Shown piece after piece: positions 19,698-29,400 of a stretch of DNA of 60,000 bases. Each line of letters opens with the position of its first letter. The first letter of the stretch is position 1. The notes beneath the pieces are model-generated. The model saw nothing but the letters and a program-made list of their open reading frames with translations, ran no database searches and was not told the DNA's origin. The position numbers were made by a program, and so were the translations under genes. This DNA comes from Symsagittifera roscoffensis. Taxonomy: Eukaryota; Xenacoelomorpha; Acoela; Convolutidae. Where the stretch lies: contig NC_087066.1 of the NCBI RefSeq assembly GCF_963678635.1, forward strand, positions 52,470,312-52,530,311, read 5' to 3'.

Positions 19698-20838
19698 AAG
19701 AATAGATCAAAAACCATCAAAAATTGCTAACCAACAATCACATAGTCAGTCTTCACCGACATCATCCCAAGAAAACCCGACACCACCTTCAACTACCCAA
19801 AACCCCCAAACATCTACACGAATTTCTTTTCAAGATAACCCATATACCTTTGAAGAACGACACGCTCGCTTATCAGAACCACTAGAACCAGTTCAACGAC
19901 AAGCACCTCTAAGCAAACCAACATATAACTTATACCCAACACTACCACAAGAATTCAGTAGAATAAGAAATCCTAGTCAAAACCAAAATACAGTCGAAAT
20001 AAATAGACAAATTATACATCTTCGACGAAACAGAAATTTTCAAACTCCCCGAGTTCATTTTGATATACCTCAATCCCCATCACAAAGCACACCAGAAAAC
20101 CCCATTGGTATATTACCAGAAACCCCTACGCTTCTTTCACAACGTAGCACCTCAAGCCTACCATCAGATTACTTAGGTTCAACACCAACATCTGAACAAG
20201 TACGTGAAAATCCCTTTAACCCTACAAACCAAACATCACGACTACCATACTGGACAACACATTCATTAACACAAGGTGAACCAAATTTAATCAATGATCC
20301 AATAGACATTTCTACGGATACAACAACATCCTCATCACTACCAGAAACATTATCACTACCATCAACACCATCAAAAAGCCAGATTTCACCACCACCTTTT
20401 AACTTAAATTTCCCAAATAACCTCGACGCTAGATATCGAGAACAATCATCAACAAATATTCCTTTAAGACTAGACTGGAATACATTCACAGCACCTCCAC
20501 CATTATTTGGACAACACCTAGAAAGTAACCGACTCCACAATTGGGCACTAAATAGACTACAATATAGACAAGACATTCATGAAGACATTCGTGCTCATAA
20601 CATCCAAATACTCCAACAGAATAGTCTACAATTAAAATTTGAAATCACGGTAAAATTAAACAATATTACTCAACATCCCTATCCATTAAATCCACCAAAT
20701 ATAACAGCTCAATCCCTACCACCACCATTTATAACAACTGAAGTAATATACAAATACGACAGATATACCAAAAAGACAATTGGTTACATCACATTTTATA
20801 ACCCATACTCAGGATTGTCATACACATGTATATTCTAA
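19663..20838 (+). CDS. Open frame of ~390 codons without any Met, Pro/Ser/Thr-rich
   Basis: The frame is open from 19663 to the TAA at 20836-20838 and I find no ATG codon in it. It overlaps the end of the 62-aa ORF (other frame) and the start of env (13 nt). The first ~270 codons are rich in Pro, Ser, Thr, Gln and Asn (for example SQSSPTSSQENPTPPS). The last ~110 look more ordered, with WNTFTAPPPLFGQHLESN, a helical LNRLQYRQDIHEDIRAHN, and the end GYITFYNPYSGLSYTCIF. It has to be expressed by splicing to an upstream exon with a start, by +1 frameshifting from the 62-aa ORF, or from a non-AUG codon. The reverse copy keeps the first ~45 codons in the same relative frame, then is deleted. Function unknown. 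Confidence 0.6.
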   Translation, partial: KNTTININFSTKRIDQKPSKIANQQSHSQSSPTSSQENPTPPSTTQNPQTSTRISFQDNPYTFEERHARLSEPLEPVQRQAPLSKPTYNLYPTLPQEFSRIRNPSQNQNTVEINRQIIHLRRNRNFQTPRVHFDIPQSPSQSTPENPIGILPETPTLLSQRSTSSLPSDYLGSTPTSEQVRENPFNPTNQTSRLPYWTTHSLTQGEPNLINDPIDISTDTTTSSSLPETLSLPSTPSKSQISPPPFNLNFPNNLDARYREQSSTNIPLRLDWNTFTAPPPLFGQHLESNRLHNWALNRLQYRQDIHEDIRAHNIQILQQNSLQLKFEITVKLNNITQHPYPLNPPNITAQSLPPPFITTEVIYKYDRYTKKTIGYITFYNPYSGLSYTCIF

Positions 20839-23445
20839 AAATTTTAATTTTTCTCCAACTCCTTTTTCTAATAACCTCAAATGAAAACATAAACCCTTCC
20901 CCCCGCACAGGACCCCAAGATTTATTAGTAACACATTACGATTGTGACGAAAACGAACAAAAAACATTACACAAATATGCAATAAATCAAGTATCACAAT
21001 GCGAAACAGAACCACAAGCTATAGAAACAACAAATGTAATAGCGACACTTTATCCAAAAGCCCGAGCAACAACAGTTAAAGGATATAAATTCACAGCGAC
21101 ATTTTCCGAAAAGAAAGTACATTGTTCACAAGTCTCAAATGGAAATAAAAACCGACTTGACCACGAATCATTCTACCAAAGTAATATTGAACGACTTCTA
21201 CATCTCAATCCCGAAGATTGTAAAAACGAGTTACTAAGACTCAATATCACAAGAAATAAAAACACTGATAGAAAATTAGTATATTTCCAAGTTTTTGCAG
21301 ATTCTGTACATCAAGCAGAACTTGAAAGATATCAAGGACATATAAAATTAGATGAAAAATACCCATACAACGGCGCACACGGAAGATTAACTTATGATAT
21401 ACACGATAAACACTGGATACCACACATTGGTATAAATGACCCATCAAACTGCAAAGCAGACACAAAAAATAAAGGATATCAAGAAATCATGTTTTTTTAT
21501 TGGAAAATACAAATCGAAAAAATACAACTCACACGCGATTTATCAGACAACACAATGATCTATCAAGGAATTAGATTACCTTGTAAAAACGACCAAGGCT
21601 ATTGTGACCCTACAACACGAACACAAGCAACAATTGTTTGGTTCCCTGAAGACACATGTACAACATTTCAAGTAGCAAAAATACACGCTCGTATGATAAA
21701 ATTTCACGAAAAATATTTCATACAATCAATTCCATACGACCAAGTCCATCCGTCACGAAGACAAAGTTCTAATTTTAGAAACATACACAATATAGAAAAT
21801 AAATTGACACGTTTTCAAATATATCAAGAAACAGAACTTGCATGTAAATACAGAAATCCACTTCACAAAACACAATACTCCGAGATATTAGTTGAATACG
21901 AAAAAGGATTCGACATGACCACTGGAAAAGTAAAAATCGACCCATACGCCACAAGTCACCCTATAAACGAAGGAACATCATATATACCAGTTGATTTTCA
22001 AAAGAGTAAAAATCAACCTGGTGGACATTTAAAGCCCCATGACACTAGAAGCACACGTTTACAAGAATTATCACTAATGAATAGTACATATTTCGGTAAC
22101 ATCCACTATGATATTCACCTAGATATGAAATTAGACTATACAATTAGCCGAACTTTTCAAGAAATGTCACTATCTGAATTAGAAACACTTCACCAGCTAT
22201 GCGAATTAGAAAGGACACAAATCCTACAATCACTTGCACTAGCAGTATTAAAAATACCCTACGCAGGATATTTACTATCAGGAAATAGATCAAATTTTTT
22301 AGATTATGAAGGAAACATTTTATGGTTTTATACCTGTACCAAAAAAAGTATCACCACTATATGTTTTTGAAGATAAACGATGCTATAAAAGAATCCCTAT
22401 CTTTTATAAGAATAAAGTACACTTCGTTGACACACTTTCAAGACGAACCTATTTCTGGGATACCGCAGTCCCATGTGGATCAGAAAATAGCCACAATGTA
22501 GTTCAACTGAACCCTGATGAAAATAAATAATATCTTCTTACTCCATATCCCACATTAATGCAATCACTCAAAAAATTTTCACCTGAAAGCATTAGAGCTA
22601 TTGTTCGAAACCCAAATATTGACTTACAATCAATTGGAATATATTCAAAATCCGATATACAACATCACATTAGAACACAACAATTCCAAGAATTATTAAC
22701 ACAAATGGACACAATACAAAGACAATCAATTGACCAAAACTTACGCAAACTTGCCGAAACAGCAGGATTTGCAGATATTTATACACAAGACTATAGCGGA
22801 TATTTTAAAGACATTAAAGACTATATATATCTAAACGGTGAAAAATACCGACCACAAGATATTTCACCTATAAATATTTTTAGCTTTGTTACACTAAAAA
22901 ATGAAATTCTCGATTTTTTAGGATGGCCCTACTACATCTTAGAAAAATTGACTATTTTATACGCAATGTTTAACTTTATAGGATTTCTTTTTTCGCTTTT
23001 AAAAGGAATCTATAATACATGCGCTATACACACACAAGTAAATAGACAAGCAAGTGTAGCACGCATACTATTTGCAGGATTTTTTGGAATTTTTTCATCA
23101 TCAATAAACAAAATTCTTTAAGATGCACAAATAAAGGAATACAACACAAAAATAGCAACAAGACAGAACACATACGACGAAGAACATAACAATGTAGACA
23201 TTACGCCTACAGCACCACAGTTACCACCACTACCACATAACCATCCATTATCACTAGTCCCACGAAATTTTCGAAATTTAGCAATAACAAATAATCCAAA
23301 TTTTAGACCAACCATATCACAAAGTACCATTCAACATATAATGACACACCATCCCCTAGACGAAAATACATATGAACAAATTATAGAACAACCCCATACC
23401 ACCGCTTTTCAGTCTCAAAATAATAATTTTTTTAGCCCACGATGA
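20826..23445 (+). pseudogene. Env-like membrane glycoprotein gene with three breaks
   Basis: The frame starts with a clear signal peptide (MYILKILIFLQLLFLITS). The long outer part has paired Cys residues and N-glycosylation sites, and the block RCYKRIPIFYKN followed by HFVDT. A hydrophobic segment lies near FLGWPYYILEKLT...FNFIGFLFSLL, with a Pro-rich tail after it. Breaks in this copy: one extra A in a run of seven (22341-22347; the reverse copy has six), TAA at 22528-22530 (a Tyr codon in the reverse copy) and TAA at 23119-23121 (a Leu codon in the reverse copy). The whole frame would be about 873 codons and ends in TGA 23443-23445, overlapping the ATG of ORF-C. The Cys pattern around the RCYKRIPI block reminds me of fusion glycoproteins of chuvirus-like negative-strand viruses, known to be carried by other invertebrate LTR elements. 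It would act in membrane fusion and cell entry. Confidence 0.75.
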
Positions 23446-25232
23446 GCCGACAACTTGGATCCCTACACCGCTCAAATTCACACCCAACCAACCTCAACAC
23501 TCCAATTACAATAATCCCACTTTTTGCCTTCCCACCACCCGATTTCCCAACCAGTAATATAACATCAGGCATGAATTCAGACACTAATTCACACATCTCA
23601 GTTTTATACTCCATCTCACAACTCAATAACCCAGATATTGAAACCCCTGACGAATTTGCAGACTCTGAACCATCTCCATCCAATAATTTTCAAACCAATC
23701 CCTCAGTTTTTTCGACACCCCCTTTTCAACCACTCCCATCCATTTCTACACCATCCTATGCTTCACAAGTTACCCCAACCTACTCCTCATTTCATTCAGA
23801 CCGATCATCCAATTCTCCAGATACTCCCCAAATTTCCCAGGAATTAGATAATTTTATCACCTTACAACAACAACCCTTCCACCTTGAAAACCCCACTATA
23901 AATCAGATTTCATCCACAATAGAATCATCAAACCCACCTACCCCTACACCCTCTTCAGCTTATACCGCATCATTAGCACCATCATCTACATCCACCGAAT
24001 CATCACTTAGCACTAATAGAGCTTACCGCACTTTCAAAAGAAAATTCCCAAACCATCCATTTCCAACAAAACCAGGAACAACACGTGAATATATCAATCA
24101 TCCAAATCACACTAACACGAAAGAATTTTTAGCAATCACCTTACCTTCATTTCCACAATATACTTTGAACACCCCTTCAGATACTAACGATACACGTAGC
24201 TTTTTAGATGAACAAGTTTTAATGCCTACACTTCATTGGACATCATATTATCATTTTACTAACCCCCTTTGTCTACCATTATCTAATACTCACATCGATA
24301 TAGAATGAAATCAAGATATGCTATATCGACTAACTACACCACTAACACATAGACAATTTACTTACATTGGATATAAAAAATCACTAAAAACATACACTGC
24401 ACCCCGAGCTAACGAATATACGCTAGAATATTACAATCATAATATCATCCGAACTAACCAAGACCAATTTTTAGATGATGATCCCTTCGCTAACCCACAA
24501 ATCACAGAAAAATTTTTCATCAAAACACCATATGTTTTTACACTCAATATATTTGATCGCAAATTCGACCACATCATTTCTGAAGCACTAACCGACACAC
24601 AAGCTTACGAAAGTTTTAAAGAAAGATTTCAATTATTTTCACTAACCTTTCATTTCCTTGCACCACATGAACGAGATTTGCACTGCTCACACGACATTAT
24701 GTTACGCACTAAACAAACCCACACATATACATATTACCGCTTTATACAAAATCACTTTGACCTACACACTCCATCAAGACAACCACACCATCGTTTTCAA
24801 TTTATTAACTCTAAATACACATCACCATTTTTTCTTAAATTCACATATTGCATCAAAGATACTAACCTTCACGGTATTCTTTGCAATTATGATCCCATAA
24901 CACAAATGTATATTTTTTGTCCCATCACAAAGACCTTCAACGCAGAAGAATCCAGACCCTTCCTCATCCCACATGAATTTGTTCAACCTATAGAAATCCC
25001 CATATTAGAATTCATCCACAACACTAAATATAACCACAAATTATATAATCTCATCCAAAACACACCTTATGATTTTGCAGTTGGCACTGAAGAACTAAAA
25101 ACCATTAAAGCACTTCAATTGCTTTGGCCACTGCTTCAAACTAAAAACATCATTCGCATATTAGCAAAGTTACTAACAAATTCCGACATAAACCACGACA
25201 TCTTCCCCCACGGTTTTTTCCCCGACGACTAA
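23442..25232 (+). pseudogene. ORF-C, ~596-codon gene downstream of env, split by one TGA
   Basis: ATG 23442 overlaps the env stop in an ATGA arrangement. The frame runs to TGA 24306-24308, then continues in the same frame from 24309 to TAA 25230-25232. The reverse copy has AGA at the TGA position, so the two listed halves (288 and 304 codons) were one gene. Part 1 is Pro/Ser/Thr-rich with a basic block YRTFKRKFPNHPFP and a more ordered end with LHWTSYYHFTNPLCLPL. Part 2 looks globular: TYIGYKKSLKTYTAP, FQLFSLTFHFLAPHERDLHC, SPFFLKFTYCIKD, ILEFIHNTKY. Blocks of both parts are closely kept in the reverse copy (about 37040-38576). There is no signal peptide or membrane segment. I do not recognise it. 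A gene after env recalls accessory genes of complex retroviruses only by position. Confidence 0.65.
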
Positions 25233-25235
25233 TAG

Positions 25236-25314
25236 GTAAGTATAAAAAATATATATTCTTAACTAATAAATTTAAAATAAAACACTAACCATTCTTTATC
25301 CATGTTTTATTTAG
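25236..25314 (+). other. Predicted 79-nt intron directly after the last stop codon
   Basis: Three bases after TAA comes AG|GTAAGTAT, an almost ideal 5' splice site. At 25282-25289 is CACTAACC, a good branch sequence, and at 25305-25314 TTTTATTTAG, a good 3' splice site. The 79-nt length and high AT content suit a short invertebrate intron. The reverse copy is deleted here, so no comparison is possible. Confidence 0.55.
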
Positions 25315-26824
25315 ATTTTTAGTCTTCATCTCACGATCATCTGCAAAATACACAAAAGAAAAATAAAAAATAGAAAACTTCTTCAAATTGTTCCAAACTC
25401 TAATAATCTTTTGCACCAGCTAAATTAAATAAAATTCATACAAATGTAATAAATTAATTTATAAATTATTTCCCTAAAAGCAGTAATTCTAATAATGATG
25501 AAAATTTGTAACTTAATTTGTCCCCAAAACAAGCAATAAAATTGAAATTCTATGTAGTAAATTAATAAAACGCAAATGCAGTACTGACCTTTTGATATTT
25601 TCATTCACTCGCACAAGAATTCTATCCAAACTCGCACAGCTCGCCCACGAAGAATTGTTTAAATAATGAATTTCAGTTTCAGGCTTTCACACTCAACAAC
25701 TCTAACACACGATAACAAGTTTCAAACTTTCCTTTAACCCGGTTGGAAAGGAATTATATACTAAACAAAACTAACCAATGCAGCTTACTAAACACCACAA
25801 CACATAGAATAACAGCATGACTAAGAAAAGGAAACCAACGGTACCCAAACCGGATTAACCCAGTTTAAAACTGGATAATTTATTCTTTTGAAGACTATTA
25901 TAAAGTCTAAGAAAGAAATAATAAAACACAAAAAAGTCGAAAGACAAACCCAAACCAAAAACAATTTGATTTTTGAAAAAAGGACACAACCAACGAAACA
26001 TAAGAAAAACCACAATAAACCCAACATAAAACGTTATCACATAACAGGACCCCTCACAGAAACCACACGAAATCATACTCGCACTCCTGGCCTAACCCAC
26101 CAGAGAGGACGTCCTGAGCATGCTCTATATCCGGCCTAACCCACCGCGCTACATCCACGCTTTGTGACCACACTCCTATTTTTAATAAGAGGTACTCAAG
26201 GGTGAGTAACTCTTCAAAATAACTGAACTAAAACAGAAAGCTTTTGTGAAAACAACTAACCAAAATCATAACTAAAATACTAAACTAATAAAAATTTTAT
26301 AAAATGTAAATTATATCTTGCAGTATATAGATCAGCATACAACACTAAAGACGAACATCCAAAGACAAAATGACCCCACTACACTCGAAAAAGAATGGCC
26401 AACCACAATCAATATGCCGCCCACAATCACAACTCAAAGGATTTAGAGTACGACTTGACTTCGCAGAAAAGGACTTCATTGAACTAGAACAATGACCACC
26501 TCGATGTTCAAGTATACGTACAGATCCGAGTAACCAGGCTTCCCCTCCACGCACAATCTCCACGCCATTCCCAGACAAGGTCAAACACAAAGAAGTTCTC
26601 TACATGAAACGAAAAAACCTGTCATAGCCAACCATTCTGAAATCAGATTTGAGTTTTTTGCGAAAACCCAGTCATTGTCATTAGAAGACACAACGATTGA
26701 ATCTGGAACTTCTCTAACAAGAGAACCCAGACGAAATATGATGCTCGCCAAATACCAACGTCCATCATCCATCTTTTGAATTGCAGAAAGACTATTCTAA
26801 AAAACTCTGTAAAACCCGGATGGG
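25315..26824 (+). other. ~1.5-kb 3' untranslated region of the giant element
   Basis: No conserved frame. GGCCTAACCCACC is present twice (about 26089-26101 and 26133-26145) and is also found, reversed, in the mini-element near 59375. The stretch 26430-26560 matches the mini-element at about 58980-59080 (-), with the phrase GAACAATG.CCACCTCGATG shared. Before the 3' LTR there is only a weak purine run (GGATGGG) as polypurine-tract candidate. Confidence 0.6.
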
Positions 26825-27234
26825 TGGAACCTGATCTAAACTACATTTTATGATTGGATAAATTAGATATTTTACCACTGTAAAGTATTTAATATTAACC
26901 AATCATGATCCATCTAACTAACAACCCACTTATTTGTAAGTGCTGGAATTACTTGTAATTTCAGCACCAGAGAGATTTGAATTTAACTTAGAAATTAGTT
27001 GACTCTCCAAGAAGACTTCAGCAGCCGCAATAAACCAGTATACCCTAGATCTATTGAGCCTAGCAGAGACTAGTTAAACACCCTGAGACTAGATAGTATA
27101 AGAGTAAGATTAGGATCGGTATTAGACTAAGAAGTTGCACGAATCTATCCGGCCGAAAATAAGATAGCGTGACGAGCAGACGGTGTACCCTATCCGAAAT
27201 TACTCTATGAGATAACCACCCCGGTTATAACTCA
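26825..27234 (+). repeat. 3' LTR of the giant element
   Basis: 410 bp, TG...CA, 4 differences from the 5' LTR. It contains the palindrome at 26940-26967 and the conserved promoter block. The right flank starts CTCAGCTCAATTCC and is not a continuation of the 1.5-kb array. Confidence 0.93.
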
Positions 27235-28166
27235 CTCAGCTCAATTCCAAAATCATATTTTACCTATGATCTTTTCGCAGAATTATGGGAGTTTAAAAGT
27301 TGTCAATTATGTTTCGAAGTGTGTGCGTGGAATTATTTGTTACATCACTCATCCGAATAGTATCAGTGTCCCATTAGTCCTATCGGGTGAAGATTGTAAA
27401 CATTTTTCATCTTGACGGTTTTGGATGATCTAAATTTGACAAAATTTTGTCGAGCCAGTCTCAAATTTCTCTGTAGTTGAGCTGTTGAGGATCAGACTTG
27501 GAAAGGTCATGACTCAGTGTCACCGCTCTGAATTGCGCCAAGTCGGTCGCGCCTGGCAATTTTCGTCGTGCAGATTCAATCGGCTTAGGGTTTTATCAGC
27601 TTTTTCAATAAGATTCATCGTCTCCTTATGACTTAACGTAGGAGCTATTTGACCGTCTATATTCTCTCCGTGCAGAGAAAATGAACATTAAGCTTGGGTG
27701 TGGTTTTGTTTTGCAGAAATGGGTACCACCAATTGTCACGCGAGTGTTCGAGTATTATAAAGATGGTGAAGTTGTTTTGCATTGAGCTGTCATGCCGGTC
27801 TTTTGAAATTAGAACAGAGCTTAGCTTGTTCGAGGCTAAATATTTGTCTAAATCAAAAATACATAATTTCTAAACATATGACAAACATATTCGTGAAGCA
27901 AATTTGGACAATAACTCCCATAACAAGAAAAGTTTAAAATAAATAAAAAAAATAAAAGGGAAAAATTAGCCGTTACTCAGCAAAAGTGTGGAAAATTTGA
28001 ACGCAATTTTTTAGATAAAATACCACTATGCATTCCAGACACGGAGCTCGAAATCATCTCCAAAAGCGGACCTCTTTAGCAGTGGATTCCGCATCAACGG
28101 TTCACTATATAACCTAATACCAATTGGCATCTGTTTTAAATGACCACAAGCTAATTCAAAGCTAAT
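27235..28166. other. Non-coding DNA right of the giant element
   Basis: I see no conserved frame, RNA gene or repeat that recurs elsewhere in the window. This may be intergenic DNA or intron downstream of the known 7B2 exons. Confidence 0.4.
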
Positions 28167-28692
28167 ACAAGACTGCTCGTATCGGGGCGAAGCCCTGAAT
28201 GTTCCGACTGCCTTTTAAGGTTTATGGAGCAGTAATAACATTTAAAAAATTCAATGAAATAAAACAAAAAAAAATTTTATGAATTTTTTTAATGAAAATC
28301 ATCCCCCCACACGCCATATAAAGTACAAATGGATAGACCTCGCTCCTTGTAACAAACCAATTATGGCAATTAAGCTTCTTTTAACCAATTTGGAAAGATT
28401 TTTAAGACGGATTAAATCTCCGCTTACGCCTTAATAGCGCGAAATGTATCGCGCGTTAATTGTCCCAAATTGGCCAAAATGGCAATCTTTAAACCCCCGT
28501 AATTTTACGAAAAATAATTACAGGTGAAATATCTTTTCAAATTTGAGCTCAGGACAACTATACTTTTCGAATGATCTTTAAAAAAATTCCGTCAAAAATG
28601 GCTAGTTAAAAAGTCGAAATTTGTCTGAAGAAAAAAAAAACCCACCCCGAGCTCAAATATTCCGTTACTTTCGTATCGAAAGTCGGAACAAT
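28167..28692 (-). repeat. Dispersed ~0.53-kb repeat R1, copy 1
   Basis: One end reads CAAGACTGCTCGTATC then GAAGCCCTGAATGTTCC; the other ends GAAAGTCGGAACAA. It matches, reversed, the copy at 31203-31737, and in the same sense those at 34206 and 54110. Inside it has the block 'ggattaaatctccgcttacgc' and 'gcgcgttaattgtcccaaattggcc'. It has no frame and no clear terminal inverted repeats. It is likely a non-autonomous transposon or SINE-like family. Confidence 0.75.
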
Positions 28693-29400
28693 TAGGCTAA
28701 AATCACAAACCGAGAAAAACAATAAGTTGAACTTCTCAAGTGAGAAAATTTTGCTCTGAAATTTGTAATATTTTGCGCTAGCAGCAAGAGGTGATTGATT
28801 TAAGGCTTCACAAGATACAAATTTTTATGTTTGCTTAAGTAAGATTATCAGATTTTACACATAACACCACGCACCGAGCGCCTATGGATCATAATTTATT
28901 ATATAGTCATTTTATAGTCGGTATCTAATCCATATAATCCATTATAATTAATTATACTCAATTTTAATGGGTTTTTGTTAGTATAATATACAATGAATAC
29001 CAACCCATTATTGCCCGCCGCAAACGAGTGGCTGCTCGGAGCTCTTGTAGGAAATACTGCCTTGTTAATAGCAAAAAACACGGTCTAGAGAAAGCTGTTT
29101 CATCAACAAACGAGGTTTTTTTTGTTGGCTCATCAAAAAACTGAAGAAAAATACGCTTGAAACATGGTTACAACTCAAAAACGTTTAACTTACCCATAAA
29201 GCGCGACAATACAATGATGCTAAACCAACTCTTAGCAACTCTGCAGGACATTAATCTCATTGCAACCGAAAATCAAACCAAATTACCGAGGGAAAAATTT
29301 TGTCCGGGGAGATACTTCTGCCAATCAGAGGGCAGAAGTTTTAGTGAACAAAACTAAGAAATGGAGTCAAAATGAGAACCGTCACCAAGTGAACCGTCAC
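28693..29400. other. Non-coding DNA
   Basis: AT-rich sequence with short TAATCCATTATAATTAATTATA-type near-palindromes around 28900-28990. No supported gene. Confidence 0.4.

Larger units (their letters stand above)
8338..27234 (+). mobile_element. 18.9-kb Ty3/gypsy-type LTR retroelement with env and extra ORFs
   Basis: The ends are two 410-bp LTRs (TGGAACC...ACTCA) with 4 differences. Inside are a primer-site candidate, a Gag-Pol polyprotein in the order Gag, protease, RT, RNase H, integrase, an env-like membrane glycoprotein frame and several accessory frames before gag, between pol and env, and after env. The integrase-last order and the GPY/F-type end of integrase place it in the Ty3/gypsy (Metaviridae) group. 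The length is two to three times that of usual gypsy elements. No 4-5-bp target duplication is seen (left flank CCCTG, right flank CTCAG). It carries an env frameshift, two env nonsense codons and in-frame TGAs, so this copy is unlikely to be fully active even though the LTRs are nearly identical. Confidence 0.93.

Noticed and set aside
8338-27234. Reassignment of stop codons (TGA or TAA as sense) to explain the interrupted frames
   Set aside because: The reverse copy has ordinary sense codons at three of the four nonsense sites (the fourth is deleted), and host exons use normal codons, so simple mutations explain the breaks.
28899-29081. 60-codon minus frame with a Pro/Ala stretch as a possible 7B2 or other host exon
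   Set aside because: No acceptor and donor in phase, and no similarity to the expected dibasic carboxy-terminal region of 7B2.
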